Positions 25,142 to 34,935 of a DNA stretch of 64,000 nt are shown piece after piece. The stretch is from Thermodesulfovibrionia bacterium (GTDB lineage Bacteria > Nitrospirota > Thermodesulfovibrionia > UBA6902), in NCBI GenBank assembly GCA_030646035.1, contig JAUSMY010000061.1:62001-126000 (forward strand), written 5' to 3'. The translations under genes and the position numbers were made by a program. The notes below the pieces were generated by a model, which saw nothing but the letters and a program-made list of their open reading frames with translations, had not been told where the DNA came from and did no database searches. Within the stretch, counting starts at the first letter, position 1. The number at the start of each line of letters is the position of its first letter.

Positions 25142-26518
25142 ATGAAAAAGCTCTGGGCAGGAAGATTTAAAGAAGATACTGAAGAGGTAGTGGAGCAGTT
25201 CACATCCTCGCTGCATTTTGACGTCCGTTTGTGGAGATATGACATTGAAGGGAGCATCGCTCATGTGAAGATGCTCGGCAAGCAGAAGATACTCAGCGCT
25301 AAAGATGCCGCAACCATCCTCAAAGGGCTTAACGGTGTAAGAGAAGATATAGAGAGCGGCAGGCTGAAGTTCAAGAGCACTTTTGAAGATGTGCATATGA
25401 ACATCGAGGACGCGCTTACCAGAAAGGTCGGGCCGGTCGGTGGCAAGCTTCATACGGCAAGAAGCCGCAATGACCAGGTCGCGCTTGACCTTAGGCTCTT
25501 TCTTAGAGATGAGATAAAAGAGATAATCAATCTGGTAAAAGGCCTTCAGAAAGCGATAGTATCTGTTGCAGGGAAACATATCAAAACCCTGATGCCGGGA
25601 TATACACACCTGCAGAAGGCCCAGCCTGTACTGCTTTCGCACCACCTTCTTGCTTATTACGAGATGCTTGAGCGTGACAGGACGAGGCTTGAGGATTGTT
25701 ATGAAAGGGTCAATGTGCTTCCTCTCGGCTCGGCTGCACTTGCAGGCACAACACTTCCGATAGACAGACAATATGTCGCGCGGCTTTTGAAATTCCCAAA
25801 GATATCTGAGAATAGCATGGATGCCGTATCAGACAGGGATTTTGTGATTGAATTTATCTCTGCCGCAAGCATTATCATGGTGCATCTCTCAAGGTTTGCA
25901 GAAGAGATAGTGCTGTGGAATACGGATGAATTCTCTTTTGTCACTCTGCCCGACGCATTTTCAACAGGCTCAAGCATAATGCCGCAGAAGAAGAACCCTG
26001 ACATCCTTGAGCTTATCAGGGGCAGAAGCGGCAGGGTCTTTGGCGATCTTATGGCAATACTTACGGTTATGAAAGGGCTGCCTCTTGCCTACAACAGGGA
26101 CATGCAGGAGGATAAAGAGCCTCTCTTTGATACAGTTGATACGGCGAAGTCCTGCCTTAATATACTTGCCGTGCTGCTGCCCAGGATCATATTCAACAAG
26201 AAGGCAATGGAGAAGGGAACTGAGGGCGGCTATCTGACAGCAACTGACATTGCCGAGTATCTGGTTAAAAAAGGCATGCCGTTCAGAGAGGCTCACGGTG
26301 TTACAGGCAGGATAGTAAGGCATTGTGTAGAGCACGGTAAAAAGATAGATGAACTGGAGCTTGCGGAACTGAAAGATTTTTCAAAACTGATCGGCAATGA
26401 TATTTTCAGCTATATAACTGTGGCTTCATCTGTAGCTAATAAAACATCTTACGGCGGCACATCAGGCAAAAATGTCTCTGCGTGCCTCAGGAATATAAAA
26501 GGGAGAAAGAAGAAGTGA
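25142..26518 (+). CDS. argH: argininosuccinate lyase
   Basis: ArgH splits argininosuccinate into arginine and fumarate, the last step of arginine synthesis. The family signature GSSIMPQKKNPD is at about residue 280. The N terminus KKLWAGRFKEDTEEVVEQF and the segment HTARSRNDQVALDLRLF are typical. The length of 458 aa is normal for the tetrameric enzyme. It is the first gene of a run in which lptM and gmhA overlap by 4 nt each. Confidence 0.97.
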   Translation: MKKLWAGRFKEDTEEVVEQFTSSLHFDVRLWRYDIEGSIAHVKMLGKQKILSAKDAATILKGLNGVREDIESGRLKFKSTFEDVHMNIEDALTRKVGPVGGKLHTARSRNDQVALDLRLFLRDEIKEIINLVKGLQKAIVSVAGKHIKTLMPGYTHLQKAQPVLLSHHLLAYYEMLERDRTRLEDCYERVNVLPLGSAALAGTTLPIDRQYVARLLKFPKISENSMDAVSDRDFVIEFISAASIIMVHLSRFAEEIVLWNTDEFSFVTLPDAFSTGSSIMPQKKNPDILELIRGRSGRVFGDLMAILTVMKGLPLAYNRDMQEDKEPLFDTVDTAKSCLNILAVLLPRIIFNKKAMEKGTEGGYLTATDIAEYLVKKGMPFREAHGVTGRIVRHCVEHGKKIDELELAELKDFSKLIGNDIFSYITVASSVANKTSYGGTSGKNVSACLRNIKGRKKK

Positions 26519-26664
26519 AGCATCGTCTGTTCGCACTGTTTATTGCACTCATAATGTTTAGCGTTACTTCTGCCTGCGGCAGGAAGGGCGATCCTGTTCC
26601 AATAATACCATCTGATAAGTCAGCCGCTTTTAGCGATCATAAAGAAAGTGAGGGAACCAAATGA
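26515..26664 (+). CDS. LptM-like small lipoprotein
   Basis: This 49-aa peptide starts at the GTG that overlaps the argH stop (GTGA), with GGGAGAAAGAAG upstream. A signal sequence leads to FSVTSACGRKGDPVPI. The CGxKGDP motif after the lipidated cysteine is that of LptM (YifL), a helper of the LptD outer-membrane LPS translocon. In many proteobacteria the same kind of gene sits beside argH. Its stop overlaps gmhA. Confidence 0.75.
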   Translation: MKHRLFALFIALIMFSVTSACGRKGDPVPIIPSDKSAAFSDHKESEGTK

Positions 26665-27245
26665 GAGAGAAGATATTAAAGGCGTTTGAAGATAGCGCGT
26701 CTGTAAAGAGGGAGTTCATAAAAGCTAATATCGATGCTGTTATTGAAGTATCGAACCTTATTGCCGAGGCTTTTAACAGCGGGAGCAAGCTCATGGTTTT
26801 CGGCAATGGCGGCAGCTCTACGGATGCTGCTCATATTGCAGCGGAGTTTGTTGGAAGGTTTAAGATGGAAAGGCCCGCACTGCCTGCGATAGACCTGAAT
26901 ACCAATATGGCTGTTGTCACAGCGATCGCCAATGATTACGATTTTTCAGAGATCTTCGTCCGCCAGATTAAAGCGCATGCCCAGGATGGGGATGTTGCGA
27001 TAGGAATAAGCACCAGCGGCAATTCCCAAAATGTGATCAAGGCGATTGAAGAAGCAAAAAAGAGAAAAATAAGGACTATAGTCTTTACAGGCGCAAAAGG
27101 CGGCAAGCTTGCCGCGATAGCGGATCATGTATTTGCTGTTCCCTCTTCTGATACGCCCAGGATCCAGGAAACCCACATTACTCTCGGCCATGTCCTTTGC
27201 CAGATGGTTGAAGAGATCCTTTTTGAATCTCATAGAAACAGATAG
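26661..27245 (+). CDS. gmhA: phosphoheptose isomerase
   Basis: GmhA converts sedoheptulose 7-phosphate to D-glycero-D-manno-heptose 7-phosphate, the first step of LPS-core heptose synthesis. The SIS domain shows MVFGNGGSSTDAAHIAAEF (about residues 46-64) and GISTSGNSQNV. AETHIT-like QETHITLGHVLC carries the zinc/substrate ligands. The length of 194 aa is standard. Its start overlaps the lptM-like gene (ATGA), which supports an envelope role for the group. Confidence 0.92.
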   Translation: MREKILKAFEDSASVKREFIKANIDAVIEVSNLIAEAFNSGSKLMVFGNGGSSTDAAHIAAEFVGRFKMERPALPAIDLNTNMAVVTAIANDYDFSEIFVRQIKAHAQDGDVAIGISTSGNSQNVIKAIEEAKKRKIRTIVFTGAKGGKLAAIADHVFAVPSSDTPRIQETHITLGHVLCQMVEEILFESHRNR

Positions 27246-27257
27246 AGCCGTCCCAAA

Positions 27258-27286
27258 TTGAAATCATAAGCGCAAACTATTAATAT
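27258..27286 (+). promoter_or_regulatory. putative glmU promoter, leaderless
   Basis: TTGAAA (27258-27263), a 17-bp spacer and TAATAT (27281-27286) are followed by two ATGs. The second (27293) lies six bases beyond the -10 box, where transcription should begin. No Shine-Dalgarno sequence is present. Confidence 0.5.
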
Positions 27287-27292
27287 ATGTCC

Positions 27293-28681
27293 ATGGGTCT
27301 TTCTGTAGTCATTCTGGCGGCAGGTCTTGGAAAGAGGATGAAATCTCTTAAGCCGAAGGTCCTTCATGAGATTCTCGGAAGGCCGATGCTCCGGCATGTC
27401 ATAGATGCTGTAATGCCACTCAAGCCCGCAAAAATAGTAGTGGTTGTCGGCAATGGTGCTGATAATGTTGTGGGACGGATGAATGACAGAGGGTTGTCTT
27501 TTGTCATACAGAAGAAGCTCCTCGGCACAGGAAACGCGCTTGACATAGCTAAAAAAGCTTTAAATGGCAGTAGCGCTATACTCGTTCTTAACGGGGATTG
27601 CCCCCTTATCACAACAAAAACTCTGCGGGGTTTTCTTGTAAATCACAGGCGCAGCGGCAATAGTCTCTCTTACCTCTCTTTCTTTAATGAAGCTGTCTCA
27701 GGCTACGGCAGGACCGTTCGGGGCGATGACAACATGATCATCGGCATTGTTGAAGATAATCATGCGTCAAGCCATGAGAAGGCAGAATGTAAGGAATTGA
27801 ACGGCGGCGTTTATGCGATGAAACCTGAGGTTCTTAACTTCATCGGAAGGATAAAAAAGAATGCTTCTTCAGGAGAGTACTATCTGACTGACCTTGTAAA
27901 TATCCTGTCAAAAGAGGGAAAGAAGGTTGACACATACATCTGCCCGGAGGAAGAGATACTCGGCGTCAACAGCAGGGCAGACCTCTATAATGTTTCACGA
28001 ATTTTTCAGGACAGGGTAATATCAGAACTGCTGAAAAAAGGCGTCACATTTATTGACCCTCACAGGTCGGTCGTTCATCCTGGGGTATCCATAGGAAAGG
28101 ATTCGATCATTTACCCGAACACCTATATCGAAGGCAAGACATCCATCGGCAGCAACTGCGTTATCTATCCCGGCGCAAGGATCGTGGACAGTTTCATAGA
28201 AGAGGATGTGGTCATTAAGGACAATTCCCTGATCGAGGAGAGCAGGATAAAGACGGGCGCTTCAATAGGGCCGTTAGCGCATATCAGGCCCCAGAGCATC
28301 ATAGGCAGGAACGCCAAGGTCGGGAATTTTGTAGAAATTAAAAAGACATCACTCGGAGACGGGACAAAGGCATCCCATCTGAGTTATCTCGGAGACGCGG
28401 TGATCGGCAACGATGTCAATATCGGCGCAGGCACGATTACATGCAACTATGACGGCAAGAAGAAGCATAAGACCGTTATCGGGAACGGGGTATTTATAGG
28501 CAGCGATACTCAGATAGTCGCTCCTGTTACCATAGGCAAAGGGGCATATGTGGCAGCAGGTGCCACTGTTACCAAAGATGTTCCCGCAGGCGCGCTTGCA
28601 ATAAGCAGGGCAGAACAGAAAAATATCGCTGACTGGGAAAACAGAAGCAGGTTAAAAACTAAAGGCAGAAGGTCGAAATAA
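27293..28681 (+). CDS. glmU: bifunctional N-acetylglucosamine-1-phosphate uridyltransferase / glucosamine-1-phosphate acetyltransferase
   Basis: GlmU makes UDP-GlcNAc for peptidoglycan and LPS. The N-terminal uridyltransferase starts LSVVILAAGLGKRMKSLKPK and holds VLNGDCPLI. The C-terminal left-handed beta helix is a string of hexapeptide repeats, ending in GAGTITCNYDGKKKHKT and GKGAYVAAGATVTKDVP. I prefer the second of two in-frame ATGs (27293), because the -10 box abuts the first (27287). Length is about 462 aa. glmS follows directly. Confidence 0.96.
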   Translation: MGLSVVILAAGLGKRMKSLKPKVLHEILGRPMLRHVIDAVMPLKPAKIVVVVGNGADNVVGRMNDRGLSFVIQKKLLGTGNALDIAKKALNGSSAILVLNGDCPLITTKTLRGFLVNHRRSGNSLSYLSFFNEAVSGYGRTVRGDDNMIIGIVEDNHASSHEKAECKELNGGVYAMKPEVLNFIGRIKKNASSGEYYLTDLVNILSKEGKKVDTYICPEEEILGVNSRADLYNVSRIFQDRVISELLKKGVTFIDPHRSVVHPGVSIGKDSIIYPNTYIEGKTSIGSNCVIYPGARIVDSFIEEDVVIKDNSLIEESRIKTGASIGPLAHIRPQSIIGRNAKVGNFVEIKKTSLGDGTKASHLSYLGDAVIGNDVNIGAGTITCNYDGKKKHKTVIGNGVFIGSDTQIVAPVTIGKGAYVAAGATVTKDVPAGALAISRAEQKNIADWENRSRLKTKGRRSK

Positions 28682-28687
28682 CTTAAT

Positions 28688-30523
28688 ATGTGCGGAATAG
28701 TCGGATACATAGGCAAGAGGAATGCGATACCTGTAATTGTGGATTCCCTGAAGAAGCTTGAGTACAGGGGATATGATTCAGCCGGAGTCGCTTTTCTTAA
28801 GGACGATAAGATAGAAGTGCAGCGCTGCGAAGGCAAGATAAAGAAGCTGGAGCAATGCATCAGCGGCAAAAAATTCAGCAGCCCCATCGGGATAGGTCAT
28901 ACAAGGTGGGCGACGCATGGCAAGCCGTCAGAGAGCAATGCGCATCCTCACAGGTCAGGCGGCATAGTCGTAGTGCATAACGGCATCATTGAGAACTATT
29001 ATGAACTCAGAGAGAAATTAAAGAAGCAGGGGCATGTCTTCACGTCTGAGACAGACACTGAGGTGATCTGCCATCTTATAAACAGTTATTCAAAAAAAGG
29101 GCTTGATATTGAAAGAGCGACGAGAGAGGCGCTGGAGCATGTCCATGGAGCGTACGCGCTCGGCATAATAAGCGAGGCTGAACCGGACAGGATAATCGCC
29201 GTGAAAAAAGACAGCCCCCTTGTGCTCGGCCTTGGCAATGATGAATTCTTTTTAGCATCCGACATGCCCGCTTTCCTAAAATACACGCGCGACGTCATCA
29301 TTCTGGAAAATGATGAAATGGCGGTGATCACGCGTAAAGGCATCTCCATCTCAGGTGTCTGCGATAAATCTTTTAAAAAGAGGATAACAAAGATCACATG
29401 GAGCCCTGCCATGGCTGAGAAGGGCGGGTACAAACATTTCATGTTAAAAGAGATATATGAACAGCCGCAGGCGATTGCTGACACATTGAGGGGCAGGTTC
29501 TCTATTGAGAAGGGAGAGGTGAACCTTGCGGAGTTCTCGCTGAACGTAAATGAGATAAACAAATTGAACAAGGTCTTTCTCGTGGCATGCGGCACTTCGT
29601 GGCACGCCGCGCTTGTGGGGAAATACATGATCGAGGACCTGGCAAAAACACCATGCGAGGTGGATATCGCATCTGAGTTCCGGTACAGAGATCCTATCCT
29701 GCCTTCAAACAGCCTTGTCATAGTTATTACCCAGTCAGGTGAGACGGCAGATACCCTTGCTGCGCAGCGGGAGGCAAAAAAGCGGGGCGCAAAGGTCCTG
29801 AGCATATGCAATGTGATAGGCAGCACATCTTCACGAGAGGCGGACGGCGTCTTTTATACGCATTCAGGCCCTGAGATAGGCGTTGCCTCGACAAAGGCAT
29901 TCACAACGCAGCTTACGGCGCTCTATTTATTTGCAATAGCTCTGGCAAAATCCAAGAAGAGCATTGATACTAAAAAAGCAAAATCACTGCTGAAGGATAT
30001 ACTTCTGCTTCCTGAACAGGTTGAAAAGGCGCTTGAATTGAGCGCTTCTGTCCTGAAGATCGCCAGAAAGTTTTACAGCGCAAGGGACTTCCTTTATCTT
30101 GGCAGGGGAATAAATTATCCGATAGCGCTTGAAGGCGCCCTGAAATTAAAGGAGATATCATATATCCATGCCGAGGGTTATCCTGCCGGCGAGATGAAGC
30201 ACGGGCCGATAGCGCTCATTGATAAGGATATGCCGGTCCTTGCGTTGATTCCTGAGCGCAATGAAAGGGTATATGAGAAGATCCTCTCAAATATCGAAGA
30301 AGTAAAGAGCAGAAGCGGCAAGGTCATTGCAGTTGCGATAGAGGGAGATACAAAGGTCTTATACAACGCATCCCATGTTCTATTTGTCCCGGAGACAAAC
30401 CGTTACCTCGCTCCGATACTCTTTTCCGTACCCATGCAGCTGCTTGCCTATCACACCGCTGTTCTGAAGAAATGTAATGTGGATCAGCCGAGGAATCTGG
30501 CAAAAAGCGTTACTGTTGAGTGA
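28688..30523 (+). CDS. glmS: glutamine-fructose-6-phosphate aminotransferase (isomerizing)
   Basis: GlmS makes glucosamine 6-phosphate from fructose 6-phosphate and glutamine, feeding GlmU. The N-terminal amidotransferase begins with nucleophile Cys2 in MCGIVGYIGKRNA and has GHTRWATHGKPSESNAHPH. Two SIS domains follow (ITQSGETADTLAA, AVE-terminal LAKSVTVE). At 611 aa it is full length. The gap to glmU is six bases, so there is no room for a glmS ribozyme. Confidence 0.97.
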   Translation: MCGIVGYIGKRNAIPVIVDSLKKLEYRGYDSAGVAFLKDDKIEVQRCEGKIKKLEQCISGKKFSSPIGIGHTRWATHGKPSESNAHPHRSGGIVVVHNGIIENYYELREKLKKQGHVFTSETDTEVICHLINSYSKKGLDIERATREALEHVHGAYALGIISEAEPDRIIAVKKDSPLVLGLGNDEFFLASDMPAFLKYTRDVIILENDEMAVITRKGISISGVCDKSFKKRITKITWSPAMAEKGGYKHFMLKEIYEQPQAIADTLRGRFSIEKGEVNLAEFSLNVNEINKLNKVFLVACGTSWHAALVGKYMIEDLAKTPCEVDIASEFRYRDPILPSNSLVIVITQSGETADTLAAQREAKKRGAKVLSICNVIGSTSSREADGVFYTHSGPEIGVASTKAFTTQLTALYLFAIALAKSKKSIDTKKAKSLLKDILLLPEQVEKALELSASVLKIARKFYSARDFLYLGRGINYPIALEGALKLKEISYIHAEGYPAGEMKHGPIALIDKDMPVLALIPERNERVYEKILSNIEEVKSRSGKVIAVAIEGDTKVLYNASHVLFVPETNRYLAPILFSVPMQLLAYHTAVLKKCNVDQPRNLAKSVTVE

Positions 30524-30657
30524 TTAGCCTTTCTCTTTACAATTTTCTATCCTGAATCTGATATAATAAGGTACTAAAAGAAAAAAACAGGCTATTCCTC
30601 TAATTCTCCTTTTTTAATATCAGATGACATATATCGTGTACAAGCAAGAGGTAGAAA

Positions 30658-32763
30658 ATGGCTAAACATGTTTTACTGGAGGATCTTAATCCTCAGCAGC
30701 AGCAGGCTGTCTCTCATAAAAGCGGGCCCATGCTCGTGCTGGCCGGGGCCGGCAGCGGAAAGACAAGGGTAATTACCCGCAGATTTGCCTATCTCACCAG
30801 CGTTCATAAGGTTTCCCCGTCATCCATTCTTGCCATGACCTTTACTAACAAGGCTGCCAATGAGATGAAGGAGAGGATCGAGGCGCTCACGGGAAAGAGC
30901 GCGAAGGGCCTGTGGATAGGAACCTTTCATTCACTTTCCAGCAGGATCCTGAGAAAGGAGATCGACAAGCTGGGATACGGCAGGGACTTCTGCATATATG
31001 ATGACGGCGATACGTGCAGCCTCATCAGGACCATCCTGAAAGAGTACAAGATGCATGAGGCCCTGTATAAGGGCATCGCTTCGAGGATATCTTCGCTCAA
31101 GGCTGCGCTTGTAACTTCTGAAGCCCTTCTTGCCAATGAGGACAGTTTTGGTTTTGATGAAAAACTTGCCAAGGTCTATGTCAGGTATCAGGATGACCTT
31201 AAAAAGAATAATGCCCTGGACTTTGATGATCTTATCATGTGCGCTGTGAAGCTCTTTGAAAAGCATCCTGAAGTGCTTAAGAAGTATCAGGAAGAATTTG
31301 AGCATATGATGATAGATGAGTTTCAGGACACGAACATTTCTCAATACAGGTTTGCCAGGCTTCTGGCTTCAAAACATAAGAATATCTGCGTTGTCGGCGA
31401 CGATGACCAGAGCATATACAAGTTCAGGGGTGCTGAGGTCGGGAATATTCTCGACTTTGAAAAGGACTTCTTAAAGGCCAAGGTGATAAGGCTGGAGCAG
31501 AATTACAGGTCGACACAGAACATACTTGACGCAGCGGGCAGCCTCATAGCGCAGAACGACCTGAGAAAAGCGAAAAAACTCTGGACAGACAGGGGCAAGG
31601 GAGAGAAGATATCCTACTGCATCGCCAACAATGAACAGGAAGAGGCAGGTTATATCGCACAGACCGTAAAAGAGCTATACCTGAAGGGCAGCTACACATA
31701 CAGTGATATCACGGTTCTTTACAGGCTGAACCAGCAGGCAAGGGTGCTTGAGGATGCAATGAGAAGCAACGGAATTCCTCATCAGGTGGTCGGCTCCATC
31801 AGTTTTTATAAGAGGAAAGAGGTCAAGGATATTATCTCCTATCTCAAAGTTATCAATAACCCGCATGATTCGATAAGCCTGAAGCGTATCATTAACTCTC
31901 CGCCGAGGGGCATCGGCAAGACAACGCTTACAAGGCTGAACAATGAAGCAATAAAGAAGGAGAAGAGCCTTTACGGGATCATGAAGCATGTCTCCAAGGG
32001 CAACGGATACTCTTCTGCATTCAAGGATAAGGTAAAGGGTTTCATATCTGTAATTGACGGTCTGATCGACAATAAAGAGATGGAGCTCTCCAAGCTTATT
32101 TTTCTTGTATTTGAAAAGACCGATTATCTGGAGTTTGCCGGAGAGGATAAGGCCAAAAACCTTATGGATATCGTGGGCTCTGCCGAGGGAAGCAGCCTGG
32201 AGGAGTTTTTAGATAGCGCATCTCTCTTCAGCGCGCAGGACGAGGCACGGAATAAAGACTCTGTATCTTTAATGACGATACATACTGTTAAAGGGCTTGA
32301 ATCGCCTGTTGTATTTATTGCCGGAGTTGAGGACGGGCTTATGCCGCACTTTTACTCTATTAAGAAAGATGATGAGATACAGGAAGAGCGCAGGCTCTTT
32401 TATGTAGGCATGACAAGGGCGCGCGATATGCTCTTCCTGTCAGGCGCAAAAAGGAGAAGGCTGTATGCATCGCTTCAGGACCAGCAGCCTTCAAGGTTTC
32501 TGAGTGAGATACCTGCTGACTGCTGCTGTTATATAGAGAAGAGGCCGAGGACCGGAGCGCTCAGCAAGAGTCACAGCATACCTGTTAAGCCACGGAGCAT
32601 ATCTCCTTTTGTTTCCGGCGTCAGAGTGCGCCATCCAAAATTTGGCGAGGGTGTTGTCAGGGACTGTTACGGCGAGACCAATGATTTCAAGGTCATGGTC
32701 AACTTCCCTTCTGTCGGAATAAAGAGGCTCTCTCTGAAGTTCGCGAATCTGGAGAGGGTTTAG
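30658..32763 (+). CDS. pcrA: UvrD/PcrA-type ATP-dependent DNA helicase
   Basis: This superfamily 1A 3'-5' helicase acts in nucleotide excision repair and replication restart. Motif I is LAGAGSGKTRVITRR, motif II is MIDEFQDTN, motif III is VVGDDDQSIYKFRGAE, and VGMTRARDMLFLS is motif VI. The C-terminal GVRVRHPKFGEGVVRD forms the Tudor-like RNA-polymerase-binding domain of PcrA/UvrD. It has 701 aa. An AGAGGT site precedes the ATG. gatC begins directly after its stop. Confidence 0.94.
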   Translation: MAKHVLLEDLNPQQQQAVSHKSGPMLVLAGAGSGKTRVITRRFAYLTSVHKVSPSSILAMTFTNKAANEMKERIEALTGKSAKGLWIGTFHSLSSRILRKEIDKLGYGRDFCIYDDGDTCSLIRTILKEYKMHEALYKGIASRISSLKAALVTSEALLANEDSFGFDEKLAKVYVRYQDDLKKNNALDFDDLIMCAVKLFEKHPEVLKKYQEEFEHMMIDEFQDTNISQYRFARLLASKHKNICVVGDDDQSIYKFRGAEVGNILDFEKDFLKAKVIRLEQNYRSTQNILDAAGSLIAQNDLRKAKKLWTDRGKGEKISYCIANNEQEEAGYIAQTVKELYLKGSYTYSDITVLYRLNQQARVLEDAMRSNGIPHQVVGSISFYKRKEVKDIISYLKVINNPHDSISLKRIINSPPRGIGKTTLTRLNNEAIKKEKSLYGIMKHVSKGNGYSSAFKDKVKGFISVIDGLIDNKEMELSKLIFLVFEKTDYLEFAGEDKAKNLMDIVGSAEGSSLEEFLDSASLFSAQDEARNKDSVSLMTIHTVKGLESPVVFIAGVEDGLMPHFYSIKKDDEIQEERRLFYVGMTRARDMLFLSGAKRRRLYASLQDQQPSRFLSEIPADCCCYIEKRPRTGALSKSHSIPVKPRSISPFVSGVRVRHPKFGEGVVRDCYGETNDFKVMVNFPSVGIKRLSLKFANLERV

Positions 32764-33036
32764 ATGAATATCGAAGATGTTTCTTCTCTTGCCAGGCTGA
32801 AGCTGAAGGATGAAGAGAAAGGACTTTTTGAAGGCCAGCTGAATAAGGTGATGGGATATATTGACACGCTGAATGAGCTGGATACCGGGAAGGTAGCCCC
32901 GACATCGCATGTACTGCCTTTGAAGAATGTCTTCAGAGATGATGAGATCTCAGCTTCGCTCCCCAGAGAGAAGATATTACAGAACGCGCCTGAAAGCAGG
33001 GATGGTTTTTTCAGGGTGCCCAAGATAATAGAGTAA
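32764..33036 (+). CDS. gatC: Asp/Glu-tRNA amidotransferase subunit C
   Basis: GatC is the small stabilising subunit of GatCAB, which amidates misacylated Asp-tRNA(Asn) and Glu-tRNA(Gln). The pattern VSSLARLKLKDEEKGLFEGQ, GYIDTLNELDT and NVFRDDEIS...ILQNAPES...FFRVPKIIE is full length (90 aa) and diagnostic. gatA and gatB are not in the window. It abuts pcrA and precedes panD. Confidence 0.95.
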   Translation: MNIEDVSSLARLKLKDEEKGLFEGQLNKVMGYIDTLNELDTGKVAPTSHVLPLKNVFRDDEISASLPREKILQNAPESRDGFFRVPKIIE

Positions 33037-33069
33037 AATTTATCAGAACGTAAAATTTGAGAGGTTATC

Positions 33070-33420
33070 ATGTATAGATGCATGCTCAGGGCAAAGATCC
33101 ATAATGCCACCGTCACAGAGGCGAATATTAAGTATGAAGGCAGTCTGACCATTGACGAGTCGCTGCTTGCCGAGACCGGCATAATTCCATATGAGCAGGT
33201 CAAGATCAGCAACCTCAATAATGGCGAGAGGTTTGAGACCTATGTGATCCCGGGGCCGAGCGGCTCAGGTGTGATATGCCTTAACGGCCCGACCGCCAGA
33301 AAAGGCGAGGTGGGCGACCAGATAATTATCTTTTCATATGAGTATCTCAGCGATGAAGAGATAAAAGGCTTCAAACCAAAGATCATTCTGCTTGACGAAA
33401 AGAACAGGATAAAAGGATAG
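33070..33420 (+). CDS. panD: aspartate 1-decarboxylase
   Basis: PanD makes beta-alanine for pantothenate and coenzyme A. It is a self-processing pyruvoyl enzyme. The cleavage site Gly24-Ser25 lies in KYEGSLTIDESLL, and the N terminus MYRCMLRAKIHNATVTEAN and the segment LNGPTARKGEVGD are characteristic. It has 116 aa and a GAGAGGT ribosome-binding site. Confidence 0.96.
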   Translation: MYRCMLRAKIHNATVTEANIKYEGSLTIDESLLAETGIIPYEQVKISNLNNGERFETYVIPGPSGSGVICLNGPTARKGEVGDQIIIFSYEYLSDEEIKGFKPKIILLDEKNRIKG

Positions 33421-33426
33421 CTGGAA

Positions 33427-33879
33427 ATGTCTCTTTCTGATCAAATATCATCTGACATCAAATCTGCTTTGAAAGCAAATGATAAGACAAGATTGTCGAT
33501 CCTCCGAATGATAAAATCTGCCATCAGGAACAAAGAGATCGATAACGGGCATGTAGTATTAAATGATGATGAGGTCATGGCGATTCTCAACTCTTTTGTG
33601 AAAAAGGGAAAAGAATCGGTTGAACAGTTTGCGCAGGCAGGGCGTGAAGAGCTTGCCGCCAAAGAGCGTGAAGAGTTGGAGATAGTTCAGTCATATCTGC
33701 CGGAACAGCTTTCCGATGACCAAATAAAAGAGATGGCCAAAGAGGCTATCAAAGAGACAGGGGCATCAGGGGCTAAAGACTTCGGGAATGTGATGAAGGC
33801 GATGATGGTAAAGACAAAGGGAAAGGCTGACGGGAAATTAGTCAGCGCACTTGTAAAAAAACTTCTTGAGGAGGCATAG
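33427..33879 (+). CDS. yqeY: GatB/YqeY domain protein
   Basis: This 150-aa protein is homologous to the tRNA-binding tail domain of GatB. The pattern SDIKSALKANDKTRLSILRM, VKKGKESVEQFAQAGRE and SYLPEQLSDDQI, with GAKDFGNVMKAMM near the C terminus, is typical YqeY. Its cellular role is not settled. It lies in the same run as gatC and panD and abuts the NIF3-like gene. Confidence 0.92.
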   Translation: MSLSDQISSDIKSALKANDKTRLSILRMIKSAIRNKEIDNGHVVLNDDEVMAILNSFVKKGKESVEQFAQAGREELAAKEREELEIVQSYLPEQLSDDQIKEMAKEAIKETGASGAKDFGNVMKAMMVKTKGKADGKLVSALVKKLLEEA

Positions 33880-34845
33880 ATGAAGCTTAAAAATATATAC
33901 GAGGCAATAATAGACAGGGGTATGGAGGCTGACCCGCGCGGCAGGAAGGCTGTACAAAAGTCTCTCGACAAAGTTAACAAGCGTTATAAAGAAATGAAAG
34001 AGGCTGAAAAAAAATATTTTGACAAAGATGGACTGACAAACCCTTATGCCGACACCAGGATACTTTACGGCACAGGGAAAGAAGAGATAAAGACAGCACT
34101 TGTAGGCATAGATATAGGGACAGGCGAGATGCTTCTTGCCGACAGGCTTTCATCTAAAGGTGAGAAGGTTGACCTTGTCATTTCTCATCATCCCGGAGGA
34201 AGGGCATATGCCAGCCTCTATGAGGTAATGGGAATGCAGGCGGATATATTCCACAAGTTCGGCGTGCCGATCAATATCGCCGAAGGCCTTTTGGAAGGCA
34301 GGATGAAAGAGGTCGAGAGAAGGATATCTCCGGCAAACCACACACAGGCTGTAGATGCCGCGAGGCTGCTTGATATACCATTAATGTCTGCACACACACC
34401 GGCTGACAACCATGTTGTCACCTATCTTCAGAAGATGATCGACACAAAAAAACCTGAGACCGTAGGCGAAGTGCTGGACCTGCTTCTTGAGATACCGGAA
34501 TACCAGGAGTCCGCAAAGATCAATGCAGGGCCCAAGCTCTTTACAGGCAACAAGAACAGGAGCGCGGGAAAGATATTTGTTGATATGACAGGCGGGACAG
34601 GCGGGCCGAAGGAGATATATGAAAAGCTTGCAGCCTCAGGCGTAGGAACGGTTGTCGGAATGCATATAGGAGATGACCACCGGAAGCTGGCAGAAGATCA
34701 CCATATCAATGTTGTGATCGCAGGCCACATATCAAGCGACAATCTCGGCATGAACCTTCTGTTCGATGAGATACAGAAGCAGGGCAGTCTCAGGATAATC
34801 GAATGTTCAGGATTTAAGAGATTCAGCAGGCTCAAGAAAAAATAG
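33880..34845 (+). CDS. NIF3-like metal-binding protein
   Basis: This 321-aa cytoplasmic protein begins directly after the yqeY stop. The segment VDLVISHHPGGRAYASLYEV has the paired histidines of the NIF3/YbgI dinuclear metal site. VVGMHIGDDHRKLAEDHHIN and VIAGHISSDNLGMNLLFDEI supply further histidines and acids. It is longer than the 250-aa YbgI core, with an N-terminal helical extension of about 70 residues. The function of the family is unknown. Confidence 0.6.
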   Translation: MKLKNIYEAIIDRGMEADPRGRKAVQKSLDKVNKRYKEMKEAEKKYFDKDGLTNPYADTRILYGTGKEEIKTALVGIDIGTGEMLLADRLSSKGEKVDLVISHHPGGRAYASLYEVMGMQADIFHKFGVPINIAEGLLEGRMKEVERRISPANHTQAVDAARLLDIPLMSAHTPADNHVVTYLQKMIDTKKPETVGEVLDLLLEIPEYQESAKINAGPKLFTGNKNRSAGKIFVDMTGGTGGPKEIYEKLAASGVGTVVGMHIGDDHRKLAEDHHINVVIAGHISSDNLGMNLLFDEIQKQGSLRIIECSGFKRFSRLKKK

Positions 34846-34935
34846 TAAATGAAAAATAAAAACGCGGCGATATATATCAAAATGTAAAAAACAATTAAAA
34901 AGAAGACCCCCCGGATCTTTGATCAATTTCAGACA

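Noticed and set aside
28682-28687. glmS ribozyme upstream of glmS
   Set aside because: Only six bases separate glmU and glmS, and no ribozyme core is present upstream.
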